Of a stretch of 64,000 nt of DNA, positions 10,724 through 20,922 are shown piece by piece. The notes beneath the pieces were generated by a model. It did no database searches and was not told the origin of the DNA. It worked only from the letters and a program-made list of their open reading frames with translations. The translations under genes and the position numbers were made by a program. The stretch comes from DASXZH01 sp963829965 (GTDB lineage: Bacteria > Armatimonadota > Fimbriimonadia > Fimbriimonadales > Fimbriimonadaceae), in NCBI GenBank assembly GCA_963829965.1, contig CAWHLK010000038.1:1-64000 (forward strand), in the 5' to 3' direction. Each line of letters opens with the position of its first letter. Within the stretch, counting starts at the first letter, position 1.

Positions 10724-11674
10724 CTACTGGGCAGTGGCCCACATGTTGTTCGTGCTTGAAATATAGGTCGCATCGAAAGATAGCATTTTCACATGCCCAT
10801 CGAGGAAGGCGAACGGGTGGCCTCCGGGGTATCGGGGATGCTCGGGAGGGAAGTTGCCGAAGTCGTCGCCGGTGGGCAAGAACCATTGGGCGAAGCTTGC
10901 TATTGACGCGTCTTGTGATGGAAGGGTGCAGCATCGGCCGTCGATGCTTTGGTATTCGAGAATGCATGTTGGGTCGTTCAGAAATTTCTCGCATGGCGGG
11001 GAAGCCAGCCCCTTTTGCCAATAGTAGGTGTCGGTGGGCAGGCTGGCGTAGCTCCATGGGTTCAGACAGATATCGAAGTAATCCGAAGACCAGAACGGGT
11101 CGCTTGGATTGTTGACCGGCAACGGGTTTGGCTCGCATTCGGGAGCGCCGGGGCCGCCGTTGGCCTCGCATTCGTAGTCCTTCCAGTGCTCCACGTGGAG
11201 AGTCATCAGAATCGTGTTGGAAGGCTGGGTGACTTGCGATTCCGAGCGGCTCACGCCGGTGACGAGGCCGTTGTTGCGCATGGAACCCCACATTGCGGGA
11301 TCAGATTTATCCGGGTCGCTGGGGTCCCACCACACATCGGCTCTGCTGTTCTCCTGGCCGTTCGAGCCCACTCCTCCAGTACCGTTCTTGATGTAGGCGT
11401 TGAGGGCCTGCTCGTAATAGTAGGCGTCCCACCAGTTGATATAGCCGGGCACGCCGGGGCCGTCCGTGGTTTGGGTGCGGGCGTAAAGGCCGTCGTAATC
11501 GCCGCTATACATGATCATCGCGAGATCGATTTGCCGGAAGTTACTGAGGCAGGTCATTTTCTTGGCTGCCATTTTGGCTTGGGAAAAGACGGGGAATAGG
11601 ATAGCGGCGAGGATGGCGATGATCGCGATGACAACGAGAAGTTCGATGAGGGTAAATGCTCGGTCCCTTGGCAT
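10724..11674 (-). CDS. Prepilin-type (DUF1559-like, H-X9-DG) protein
   Basis: The N-terminus MPRDRAFTLIELLVVIAI is a type IV prepilin/pseudopilin leader and hydrophobic helix. It is followed by AKMAAKKMTCLSNFRQIDLAMIMY, where the pilin spine continues. The C-terminal HPFAFLDGHVKML is the motif seen in the large family of H-X9-DG pilin-like proteins of Planctomycetota and Armatimonadota. I chose ATG at 11674 because it gives the normal short leader; a GTG at 11692 is possible. The gene is convergent with the SBBP gene, 4 bp apart. Many paralogues usually exist per genome, and one more is at 15751. The individual function is unknown; it is probably exported and surface-associated. Confidence 0.88.
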   Translation of the reverse strand: MPRDRAFTLIELLVVIAIIAILAAILFPVFSQAKMAAKKMTCLSNFRQIDLAMIMYSGDYDGLYARTQTTDGPGVPGYINWWDAYYYEQALNAYIKNGTGGVGSNGQENSRADVWWDPSDPDKSDPAMWGSMRNNGLVTGVSRSESQVTQPSNTILMTLHVEHWKDYECEANGGPGAPECEPNPLPVNNPSDPFWSSDYFDICLNPWSYASLPTDTYYWQKGLASPPCEKFLNDPTCILEYQSIDGRCCTLPSQDASIASFAQWFLPTGDDFGNFPPEHPRYPGGHPFAFLDGHVKMLSFDATYISSTNNMWATAQ

Positions 11675-11771
11675 AATCGTAGACGATACCACTTTCTTTA
11701 GCCTTAGCTACATGTATAAGTCAATGATTACGATATGAGTTAGTGGTAAGAAATAGAAGTTAACCCAGGCA

Positions 11772-14216
11772 TCACGAGAGTCGGCAACAGCCAAACGGGC
11801 GACCGGCGAGTTCCAAGCGCTCGGGAGCCTGCTTCACGGCCTTGCCGTTCAAAACAACCTGCTCAAACCCCTCGGGGATCAAGAAGCTTAACTTGATCGG
11901 TCCAAACCCAGTCGCCGCCTTCACCTCGTCAATAGTCAGATCTTTTCCGGACCATTTAACGGAAACAACCGTCTCGCTCCGCTTGCCGCTCCGATAATCC
12001 AAAGTTTCGCCGTCGTCCGCGCGGTATCGAAATGTCGAAGTCCCCCGAACTCCCCGGTTTCGCCACGACCAGCATGTCAACAGCGGCCAGGTCCAGTTTG
12101 TTATCCTTCGGCACGCCAGGGCGGAAGGGAATGATCGCGCCTTCTCTAAAGTACATCGGCGTTTCGTCCAGGACCGGCCGGACTTTGACCATGCCGGGCT
12201 TTAACCACTTGCCGTCCTGCGCATCAAGCCAAGGTTCGCTGCCCGGCAAAATCAATGAGCGGCTGCGCTTGGTCTCATGCATGACGGGCGCCTGCATGAT
12301 ATAGGGGCCGAGGAGGAATTGATCGGAAACTTCCTCAAGGGGCACTTCTTCCGAGCTTTCAAACTCATATATCAGTGGCCGGAGGACAGGATCGCCGCTC
12401 TCCTCGTGTTCGCAGTAAATGTTGTACAGGTAGGGAAGAAGGCGGTAGCGGAGCCGGATATATTTCCGCAAGACGTCGAGCACCTTTTCTGAAAACTGCC
12501 ACGGCTCCTGGTCGCCCTCGCCTTTGGAGTTGTGGTTTCTGAAGAACGGGAAAAGGCAGCAAGCCTTCACCCAATCGGTGATCAACTGTTCGGTAGTCGT
12601 GCCTCCAAAACCGCCGAGATCGGGGCCGTTAAAGGAAACACCGCTAAGCGATAGATTGAGGGTGGCGGGGATCGCCATCTGCAGGTGGAAATAGTTCGAA
12701 AAGTTATCGCCGGTCCAAATCGCGGAGTAGCGCGAAGTTCCGGTTGAGCCGGATCGACTCAAGAAGAACGGCCGTTTGTTTGGAAAGGCGCTGGAGAACC
12801 CCTGATGGGTCGCCATTTGCATGCCGAGGGCGTACTGGTTGCGGTGAAGGGCGTGCCGATCGGTTCCGTTCTTAAAAAGCATGCCAGTGGGGTCGACCGG
12901 CCCGGTTGAAGGGTCGTTCATGTCCAGCCATACGCCGCCCATGCCGGTTTCAAACAGCTTCTTGGCGTAACCGGCCCACCAATCGCGACCCTCCTGGAGG
13001 ATCAGGTCCGGAAAAACCGTTTCACCCGGCCACACGATGCCAACGAACTCGCCACCTTCGGCATTGTGGCAATAAAGCCCCTTCTTCTTGAGATCGTCGT
13101 AGACCGGATAGCCCTTTTCCTTTTTCACGCCAGGATCGAGGATCGCCACGATCTTTCGCCCGCTTTTTGCGATCTGCTTGGCGATTTTCTCAAATCCGCC
13201 GGGGAAATGATCTTCGTCGAATGTGAAGACTCGGAAGCCGTTCATGTAGTCGATGTCCAGCCACAATCCGTCGCAGGGAATTTCGTCTTCGGCGAATTTC
13301 TCGTCCAAAGAAAGCAGGTCCTTTACACCGGCGTAGCCCCAGCGAGACTGGTGATATCCCAAGGCCCAAAGAGGAGGCGTTGACGCAACTCCCACGAGTT
13401 TTTGGAGCTTTCGCGTGAGCTCGCGAAGGGTTGGGCCGTAGATCACCCAGAGGTTGGGTTGACCACACTCCGCGCCAACCACCATGAGGGGATTCTTGTT
13501 CTCCCAAGCTTCGAAAACGCGAAAATCGTCTTTCCCGGGCGTCTCGATGAATGCGGTGCCTGGGCTATCGACGAGAATGCCGAAATACTCTTCGTCCCGT
13601 TTGCAGATCACATAGGGAATGGAGAGATAAGGGGGGTCCACCACGTGCTCTTTGAACTGGGCATAGTGAAAATCACCCCAAACATCGGTGTTCCAGAACT
13701 TCGTTCTTACACCGGACAACTCCAATCGGCCGAAGTTCTTTTCGCCCAGCCCGTAAAAGCGCGTTCCCTCCGGCACTTCAAACTGAAAGAGCCAGGACTC
13801 GCCGGAAACGCCGAAGCTGGCAGTTCCGTTCGTTTTGGAAATTCTTTCTCGGTGGCGTTCTTAAAGCTCAGCTCGAAGTGCTTCCCAGGATGCAAACCGA
13901 CGCATTGGCACTTTTCGGGAGGCTCGAGCTTGTGGATGGCCCGGTTCTCGCCCCAAACGTCGTGTTGAACACAAATGTTGAAGATGCCATCCTCATAGGT
14001 TTCCACCACCGTACCAAACTCGCGTTTGCCCGCGCAGAACCGTCCCGTTTTACTATTGAACTGGTCCGCAAATGAAAATTGGCAGGGTGCGGAAACTTCG
14101 TAAAGAACATGAGAACCAAGAGATTCTGACTCACTTCCGCTGTTTCGTGCAGGCTCCGAGCCGGTTGGGTCAAAAAACCATTCTGCACTTAGAACAAGGG
14201 AAAGCTCGTCGGTCAT
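11772..14216 (-). CDS. GH31 alpha-glucosidase (two apparent frameshifts)
   Basis: The main frame (13776-11956) is a clear GH31 enzyme: LPEGTRFYGLGEK-like N-terminal motif, GLWLDIDYM, nucleophile region GGVWLDMNDPS, acid/base region WTGDNFSN, and PFFRNHN. The N-terminal beta-sandwich lies in another frame from ATG 14216 (VVETYEDGIFNICVQHDVWGE), with the shift near 13840. The last about 85 residues switch frame near 12025, where DFDISI continues as YRADDGETLDY, the usual GH31 C-terminal DDG motif. No signal peptide is visible, so it probably acts in the cytoplasm, releasing glucose from imported oligosaccharides. It is divergent from the lacI-like gene, and two operators lie between them. The frameshifts are more likely sequence errors than decay, because all motifs are intact. 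Confidence 0.88.
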
Positions 14217-14397
14217 CCAACAAAAAGAATTCCACCAGGGAAGTGATTGGGATCGCAGGCCCAAACGCCGCCCAGCTTTGGTGACGAAACAAAGCGGCAT
14301 TGTTTCGCCTGTTGCCATCTTTTTGCCAGATAAACGACAAAAAAATAAAATTCTTGGCTTTTGGCTAAAAATGTGATACCATTCATGTAAGTTTCCT

Positions 14398-14409
14398 GAA
14401 TACGTATTC
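14398..14409. promoter_or_regulatory. LacI-type operator 1 in the GH31/lacI gap
   Basis: GAATACGTATTC followed by ACGCGG, identical over 17 bases to the site upstream of the GH13 gene. It lies between the divergent GH31 and lacI genes. Confidence 0.7.
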
Positions 14410-14428
14410 ACGCGGTTTTATTGAACTT

Positions 14429-14440
14429 GGATACGTATTC
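14429..14440. promoter_or_regulatory. LacI-type operator 2 in the GH31/lacI gap
   Basis: GGATACGTATTC, one mismatch from the perfect palindrome and followed by TCGC. It starts 31 bp (about three helical turns) from operator 1, on the same DNA face, and just upstream of the lacI start at 14469. This suggests cooperative binding and autoregulation. Confidence 0.65.
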
Positions 14441-14468
14441 TCGCAAAGCGAAAAACATCGAAGTTTAT

Positions 14469-15512
14469 ATGCCCAACGCAAAGAAGCAGTTGAGGGTTAC
14501 GCAAAGAGATATCGCCCGACTTTTGCAAGTTTCTCAGGCCACCGTTTCACGGGTTTTGGCCGGGGACGAGAGAGTCGACGTCGAAACCAAAGAGCGAATC
14601 CAGCAAGCGATAGTCAGCACAATTACCGGCCCGACGTTCGAGCGCGCTCACTCCGAAACCAGCGATCGGGCCTCATCGGTTTAGTTTTCAAACGCCCTTC
14701 GGGCGGCCTTCACAACGATCCGTTCTTCGCAAATCTCGTTTCCGAAATCATGGACTTTCTTTCGGGAAGTCCATATCACCTCTGCGTCGAAATGGTCACA
14801 CCGAGCACTCAGCAAGATACCTATGATGAAATGCTCCGTACTCGAAGAGTTGACGGCTTGATTTTGGTGGAATCGGAATCTCGCGACCAGCGCATCGTGC
14901 AACTCGAGCGCGACCAGTTTCCATTCGTTCTCATTGGCAACCCCATCAGCAAGGAAGACACGGATATCTTCAGCGTGGACAACGATAACATCCTTGCTGG
15001 AGAAAATTGCCACCCGGCACCTAGTGGCGAGTGGCTACAAACGCATTGGAATCCTCGCCGGCCCGCGCGGAGTCACCGTGAGCGAAGACCGGATCATCGG
15101 CTACCAGACCGCTATCAGCGGCCGCCAAGACCACGAGATGATCTGGCATTCCGAGTTCGGCCTTGAAGCGGCGAGAGATGCCGCCATGTACATTTTTTCC
15201 TCCGAACACAAACCTGACGCTCTCGTTGTATTGGACGACTTCATGGCGATGGGCGTTGTCCTCGCCGCGAGGACGAGCAAGATGCGGATCCCGCAGGATC
15301 TCGGGTTGGTCAGTTTTAACAACAGTTCTATATGCAATCTCGTCGATGGAGGCTTAACTTCCGTAAGCCTCAATATTTCCGAGATTGTGAAAGTTGCGTG
15401 CAGCCGGCTTTTACGTATCGTGGAAGATCGGCAAGTCTCGGGACCGAACAGGGTCATCGTCCCGACGCAGCTAGTGGTCAGAGGCTCATCGGTAGGAGGC
15501 ACAAAGAAGTGA
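14469..15512 (+). CDS. LacI-family transcriptional regulator (two apparent frameshifts)
   Basis: The N-terminal helix-turn-helix VTQRDIARLLQVSQATVSRVL is typical of LacI regulators. The frame shifts near 14630, after which the hinge and core continue as NYRPDVRARSLRNQRSGLIG, then LVFKRPSGGLHNDPFF. A second shift near 15005 joins VDNDNILAGE to KIATRHLVASGYKRIGILAG. The C-terminal effector domain is complete (DALVVLDDFMAMGVVLAA). I chose ATG 14469 over the upstream in-frame TTG at 14421, since the latter would place an operator inside the coding region. It is divergent from the GH31 gene and almost certainly controls the alpha-glucan genes that carry GAATACGTATTC. The inducer is not known; a maltooligosaccharide or glucose derivative is plausible. 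Confidence 0.88.
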
Positions 15513-15750
15513 GCGCTCTTTCCTATAACAGTTTCGGTAGCCGCGGCTTTAGGGCCGGCATCATTCACCCTCTCACGGTTAACTCAGTTTGTTTGCAACA
15601 AGCGCCTGGTGTGGCTATCGGATTCTACGAGCAGTTCTCTCGCTTCTGCCTTTCTCGGGGGCAGAACGGGGGAGCCTTATTCATTCGTTCTCGAACCCAT
15701 CGAAAGGGATCGAGCCTGACTATTAAGCCTGTATCAATGAGGAGCACTCA

Positions 15751-16733
15751 ATGAATAAAACTAAAAACGCTTTCACGCTCATCGAACTGTTGGTCGTGAT
15801 TGCCATTATCGCCATCCTCGCAGCCATCCTCTTCCCTGTGTTCGCACAGGCGAAGGCCGCTGCCAAGAAATCCGTAACCCTGTCCAACCTCAAGCAGATT
15901 GGACTTGCCGTCTACATGTACTCAAACGACTATGACGACCAACTCGGCGACTGCCCGGTCTATGGCGATGAGTCCGAGACCTACGTTCTTGCCGTCCGGT
16001 TGAATCCGTACATCAAGACAAACGGCCTTTGGAAAAATGCCCAGAGCCCCTACAATGTGGGCGCCATGCAGCATGGCGCGGTTGACTTTGCAGAGAGCAT
16101 TGGCGACGGTGTCTACATGAAGGCGCCGAACGATCCGTGCGTCGGAGTAGGCACATCGATCTATCCGACGGGAAGCAACTACGGCTACGTAACTGCGAGC
16201 AACGCCAGCGATTACTTCAAGGATGTCTACCCACCCGTAGACTTCGAGCTGAATAGCGACATGTGGGGCTATACCCAAAACGGTTGTCCCACTGGCGGCG
16301 ACACCGGTGGCTACTCGCACCCCGGCCGAACATTTCGTCCGGCGTGCAAGGCGGCAGCGGCCAGAACGGTACGGGCCAAGCGCCTCCAACGTTCACTTCG
16401 GTTGCCAAAGCGATCATCATGCTCGACGCTCCCAGCGACAACCACTACTTCGATCCGGGCGCGGACGCTCTTGGACCGGTGTTCTGGGGCCAGAACTACC
16501 AAGGAATCGACGGAAATGGCGAGAACGCCGTATTCTTCGACAGCCACGCGAAGTTCTACAACTATAATGCGCTCACGCCCAATGGTTGGAACTTCACGGA
16601 CGACGACTGGCTTTGCGCCAACTGCGGCTCTCAGGCCCAGTACATGAACGCTCAGCAGTTAGCCTGGGCCGGAACGGCTTGGCCGTTCTGGGCACCTCTT
16701 ACGCAACGCCTGCGTTCCAGTAAGACTGCCTAG
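15751..16733 (+). CDS. Prepilin-type (DUF1559-like) protein, frameshift near 16325
   Basis: It starts MNKTKNAFTLIELLVVIAII with the pilin spine AAKKSVTLSNLKQIGLAVYM, so it is a type IV prepilin-like protein, paralogous to the one at 10724. The frame changes near 16325 (GYSHPG then PNISSGVQGGSGQNGTG), and the C-terminal part in the other frame has the family motif (ENAVFFDSHAKFYNYN) before a stop at 16733. A strong hairpin terminator follows directly. It lies about 240 bp after the LacI-type regulator in the same direction, but nothing shows that the two are linked functionally. Confidence 0.85.
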
Positions 16734-16741
16734 GACGCGCG

Positions 16742-16770
16742 GCCCTTCGCCGGCTTTGCCGGCGAAGGGC
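16742..16770 (+). terminator. Strong hairpin terminator
   Basis: A perfect 13-bp stem (GCCCTTCGCCGGC / GCCGGCGAAGGGC) with a 3-base TTT loop sits 8 bp after the prepilin stop codon. The T-tract is weak (GTCTTT), so efficiency is uncertain. Confidence 0.75.
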
Positions 16771-16819
16771 ACGTCTTTAGCAACCAAAGTGTATATGAAT
16801 GTTCGGTTTTAGGAGATCG

Positions 16820-17124
16820 ATGAAAAGAATAAGTTCAACTATTCAAGCTCTCAGCGCAGTTGTAGTCCTCTGCGCGGTATGCGCAGGCTGCAATATCGGT
16901 AACGCCCCTCCGGGCGCAGGCCCCGAAGAAATGAAGGCTGTCTTCGATAAAAAGCCGATTGAAGAACGAGCCAAGATTTATATGAGCGGGCAAGGCACGC
17001 TGGAAGACAAACAGCAGAGAATTAGGCGATGTACCAGGCGGAAGGAAAGGTAGCACCCCCTGAAGTACTCAATCCGTCTTCTGCGCCCTCAGCCAACGGA
17101 GCGCCCGTAAAAACAGCTGGTTAG
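16820..17124 (+). CDS. Small lipoprotein (apparent frameshift near 17025)
   Basis: ATG 16820 has an AGGAGA ribosome-binding site 4 bp upstream. The N-terminus MKRISSTIQALSAVVVLCAV is a signal sequence ending in a lipobox (CAGC), so the mature protein should be lipid-anchored. The body EEMKAVFDKKPIEERAKIYM is helical. After DKQQRIR the frame shifts and continues as MYQAEGKVAPPEVLNP to the TAG at 17124. About 100 residues in total. It is convergent with the halogenase-like gene, 2 bp between stop codons. No known family is recognised; function unknown. Confidence 0.65.
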
Positions 17125-17126
17125 AG

Positions 17127-18834
17127 TTACCCCTTGGATGGCACGGCATCCACGTTCCAGTGGATGCCTGTGTTCCTTGGTGGAGGTACTACAAGCGGGT
17201 ATGCGGGATCGTACGACGCATCCACCCATCCATCAAGGATAAGCCCTTCCAATGCGTTCGGGATTGCCAACACGTAATTCTCCATGAACCTAGGATCGTG
17301 CTTGTTGGCCTCGGCCAGCTTAGCAATCTTTGGCAATAGATCGCTGAGCCGCGGACTTTGCTCCAGCAAGTCCACAACAAGCCACAAGACCGTCACCAGG
17401 GGCAAAACCTTGTCTCCCCGCTGATAGCACTCATACTTGGTGATCTCGCCGGCGCCGTAGTTTGGCAGTTCTCTCCATTGGGCGTCGGTCAGGTTCAGCT
17501 TAAAGGTGTTGTTCTTCGCAAGAACTGATTCCGCCTCATGATCGGTTATGAGGCCATGCATCGCTTTCACCTGATCGATCGCAAATCCGGCGAGACTGAT
17601 GGAAGCGGAGTCCGTGATGAATCCGCCTTGGGCGAGCCATCTCCAGGATTGTTCCGGAGTCATGTCAAGTCCGTTATCCGCTGCGATCTGCTTGGTGAAG
17701 GCCTTGAGATCGGAGAATTGCTCGTTCGCCGTGTACCAGTAGTCCGCAAAGCGAATATGATTGGTGATTCGTCTAACCTGGCGCGATTCGAACTCGCTCT
17801 TCAGCCAGTCGGCAGGATATTTTTGCTTGTCCAATTCAAGGATGGAAATCGCCGCCTCGCGTGCGCCCGTTTGGGCTAGGGTTAGACCTGCGGCAAGGAT
17901 CGGATCGGCGAAGCCGGCGCTCTCCCCAATCAAGAACCAGTTCTCGCCAACATGCCTTTCGGCAAGGAACGACCAGTCATGGGTCGATTGCAGCTTTCCT
18001 TCACTTTTGGCATTCTCGATCAGTTCGCTGACTCGCGGCTCCTCCTTTAGAGCTTTGGCGTACAGCTCGTCGTATTTGAGCCCGCATTCCTTATAGTAGG
18101 AAGTTGGGACAATGAGGCCGATGCTGGTGCGCGTCGGGCCAAGGGGAATAAACCAAATCCAGCCGTAGCCGAGGCTCATGACCTGGACTCTCGTCCCTCC
18201 GACGCCTATTTCGATCGCCCAATCGGCATTCTGCCAGTAGTCCCAGACCGCAATATTTTGAAGATTTGTGGGCTTGTTGGCTTCAACCCCCATCGCCCTG
18301 CGGAGAAGGCCGGCATACCCGGAAGCGTCCAAATAGTGTCTTGCTTCCACAACGGATCCGTCTTCCAGTTCAAGCCCATCCACGCGGCCATCCGTGTGAA
18401 GAACTTTGGCGACCTTGCACTCCTGTCTCACTTCCGCGCCCAGTTCCGCCGCATGGTCGAGCAGAATCTCGTCATAGATCGCTCTGTCGACCTGGAACGC
18501 AGTGTAAGTTCGTTGCCCTTTGAACTTCGCTGGGCGGGGTTCGTCCACGAAGTCCGCGGGCGGATAAAACTCAAAGTCCCAAAGCTCCTGGGACTTGCCC
18601 CATTTATAGGTGGCGCCGATCTTGATAGGGAAGTCGGCAGCTTCAACCTTGTCCCAACATCCAATCTCATCCAAGATTTTCGAGATCGAAGGAAGCTGGC
18701 TTTCACCGACATGGTCCCGCGGAAACTTCTCGCGTTCCAAAACGAGGACCTTTAATTTCAGGGGCGTATTTCTTGAGGATGCTGGCAGCCGTGCTTCCCG
18801 CAGGCCCCCCGCCAATGATAGCGACGTCGTACAT
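17127..18834 (-). CDS. FAD-dependent halogenase-like oxidoreductase (frameshift near 18755)
   Basis: From ATG 18834 the protein reads MYDVAIIGGGPAGSTAASIL, the dinucleotide-binding Rossmann motif. The frame then shifts near 18755 and continues LKVLVLEREKFPRDHVGESQ. HVGESQLPS and GWIWFIPLG fit flavin-dependent halogenases, whose hallmark is WxWxIP; the related broader group of FAD monooxygenases is the alternative. GESAGFADPILAAGL is the second FAD-binding motif. Length about 565 residues. An operator-like site with one mismatch lies 40 bp upstream, which suggests coregulation with the alpha-glucan genes. Halogenase-like proteins do occur in some maltose loci of other bacteria, but the substrate here is unknown and halogenation is not shown. 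Confidence 0.8.
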
Positions 18835-18873
18835 AAGTGTTTACTTCCTGTTCTCAACCTAATTTTGAAGGTG

Positions 18874-18885
18874 GATTACGTATTC
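18874..18885. promoter_or_regulatory. LacI-type operator variant upstream of the halogenase-like gene
   Basis: GATTACGTATTC followed by TCGG, one mismatch to the GAATACGTATTC palindrome, 40 bp upstream of the reconstructed start codon at 18834. It suggests that this gene belongs to the same regulon. Confidence 0.55.
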
Positions 18886-18979
18886 TCGGTTGGAAAGATA
18901 GAAGAATTATAGCTTTAAGGGGGTTGGGTTTGGGGGGGCCTCGGGTTGTGGGTGTTGAGGGTAAATGGTAAAGGGTAAA

Positions 18980-19319
18980 GAGGCCATCGCAAAACCCTCT
19001 TAGAAACTCAAAAGGGGTTCCTGTCGCAATCCCTAGAGGCGGAAGTAGGTCGAGCTTTCCGAAGGTCCTGAGCTTGTCGAAGGATAGCTTGACACTCCGC
19101 GAAGCGGAACAACAACTCGTTGCCGACCGACAGATTAGGTTTTGCGATAGCCTCTAAAGGGTACAGGTAAAGGGGTAAAGCGTAGGAGGGTAAAGGGTCG
19201 AAGCCGTTTAGAGAACGCTAAGACAGTCTTCTGCGGGTCCGAAGGCAAGCGCTGGCACGAGATACCGGCTCCTCGGGCGAGGAGAGTGGGGGGCGACGGC
19301 CCAGTGCGCTTTTGCGATA
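18980..19319. repeat. Intergenic repeat cluster (TTTTGCGATA units and GGTAAAGGG words)
   Basis: The 18.9-19.35 kb gap has no gene. GAGGCCATCGCAAAACC (18980-18996) is repeated in inverted form as GGTTTTGCGATAGCCTC (19138-19154), and TTTTGCGATA recurs at 19310-19319. GGTAAAGGG-like words occur several times. The word TCCTGAGCTTGTCGAAGGA (19066-19084) resembles an intergenic repeat seen in many environmental bacterial genomes. This may be a degenerate repeat element. No transposase is present. Confidence 0.5.
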
Positions 19320-19353
19320 CCCTGTTAGAGCGTAAAGGAAGTATTGAAGAAAG

Positions 19354-20272
19354 ATGAGTACAGGGAAAATCGTGATCGCGGGAGGAAACGGATATATTGG
19401 GCGCGAACTGGCAAGGCGGCTGTCTTCTTCAGGGTATGAAACCGCAGTTCTGTCCCGCGGCGGGGAGGGAAATCTCTGCTGGAATGGCCGGGATTTGGGT
19501 CCTTGGGTGGAAGAGCTTCGTGGCGCGAAGGCGGTCGTCAACCTTGCCGGCTTTCCGATTGCCAAGCCATGGAGCGAACCGAACATGCTCGAGATATTGG
19601 AGTCACGGGTAGACAGCACACGAAATTCTTGGCAAAGCCATCGCGGAGCTAAGCGAGCCTCCCGAGGTCTGGGTCAACTCGAGCGCGATTGGGTTCTACG
19701 GCGACCGGGGAACGGAGCTTCTGGACGAAGAATCGGCGCCAGGCCCGAAAGGGCAGTTCCTGGTGGACGTTTGTGTGGCCTGGGAAGACGAGCACGAACG
19801 GGCCGATACGCCCAAAACCAGAAAGGTCCGGATTCGAACCGGAATCGTGCTTGGCCGAGGCAGTCCCACATTGGAGCCGATGAAGAACGCGGTGAACTAC
19901 TTTGTGGGCGGCCATTTTGGCAGCGGCAACCAGTATATGAGCTGGATCCACGTTCAGGATTTGGTGGGCATGATGCAGTGGACGATAGAAGACGAGGTTA
20001 CCGGCGTGTTCAACGGAACCTCGCCCGAACCGGTGACGAACGCGGACATGATGGCGATGATGCGCGCCATCTTGCGCCGGCCATGGGCGCCTCCGGTGCC
20101 CGCGTTTGTGCTCAAAGTGGTGTCCCTCTTCGGCGGTCCCAACGCCTCGCTGCTTTTGCAAGGGCAGAGAGTGGTTCCTCAGGCGGCTGTTTCCGGAGGG
20201 TTCCAGTTTGGGTTTCCCCATCTCCGGGATGCGCTGGCCGATTTGCTCGTGTCCGGTGTTCGATCCAGGTGA
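19354..20272 (+). CDS. NAD-dependent epimerase of the TIGR01777/YfcH type (frameshift near 19618)
   Basis: The N-terminus MSTGKIVIAGGNGYIGRELA is an SDR-type Rossmann nucleotide-binding motif. Near 19618 the frame shifts; the correct continuation EILGKAIAELSEPPEVWVNS, then SAIGFYGDRGTELL contains the active-site Ser/Tyr region with the YG form typical of TIGR01777 proteins. The C-terminal part (RRPWAPPVPAFVLKVVSLFG and GGFQFGFPHLRDALADLL) matches the DUF1731 tail of this family. About 305 residues, normal for the family. The substrate of these proteins is not well defined. The neighbouring DinB-like gene follows in the same direction 155 bp downstream. Confidence 0.82.
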
Positions 20273-20427
20273 GTAACGGCTATGCGCCCGATTACCCCTT
20301 AAGCGTTGGCTTAACTTTTCGGGGTGCCGGCGATCCCCGCACACTGCATGTCAAACCAGTCCGAGAGTCCACCGTTCACTGTTCACCATCGTCCATTCAC
20401 GCGCGCCAGACCAAGTAATATCTGGCC

Positions 20428-20847
20428 GTGACCGCCAAAGAACTCATGGAGTACGAGATCGAGAACACGGGATATCAACTTTTCGCGTGTTTTAAGGACC
20501 TGCCGGACGATTTACTGGACGCTCAGGTTACCGAGCAGGGACTCACTCCGCGGCAAACAGCCGGCCATTTGTGCGAGTCCTATCTTGCCATGGACGCGCA
20601 AAACAAGGGGGAGAAGTATGCGTGGGGAAGCTTCAGCTCCGAGGGCTTGGATTGGGCCCCGTTGTTGGCCAAGACGTTCGAACTAAGGGCGATTGCAGCA
20701 GCCGGGGCATGCGTGGACGACGACGACAAACTGAGAGCCGCCCACGATTACATGGTCGCCCACGACGCCTACCATGTGGGTCAGCTTTGTCAGCTAAGAA
20801 TCAAATTTCAGCCTGACTGGGAGTCGTACAGTATTTACCGCTTTTAG
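20428..20847 (+). CDS. DinB/YfiT-like putative metalloprotein
   Basis: A 139-residue helical protein starting at GTG 20428. The motif TAGHLCESY in the first half and AHDAYHVGQLCQLR near the C-terminus supply the spaced histidines of the DinB-like four-helix metal-binding fold. Such proteins act as small metal-dependent enzymes, often thiol transferases, and are frequently stress-related. The specific reaction cannot be read from the sequence. The family assignment rests on the His motifs and overall length. Confidence 0.65.
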   Translation: MTAKELMEYEIENTGYQLFACFKDLPDDLLDAQVTEQGLTPRQTAGHLCESYLAMDAQNKGEKYAWGSFSSEGLDWAPLLAKTFELRAIAAAGACVDDDDKLRAAHDYMVAHDAYHVGQLCQLRIKFQPDWESYSIYRF

Positions 20848-20922
20848 ATCAGTTTGTTGAGCTATAGGGGGCTTACTGAGCGCTCAGGTGCGGCCTGTCT
20901 GCCCCAGGAAGACAAACTCACC

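Noticed and set aside
13868..14188. Minus-strand open frame beside the GH31 N-terminus
   Set aside because: Shadow of the GH31 N-terminal coding frame; it lacks the beta-sandwich motifs seen in the other frame.
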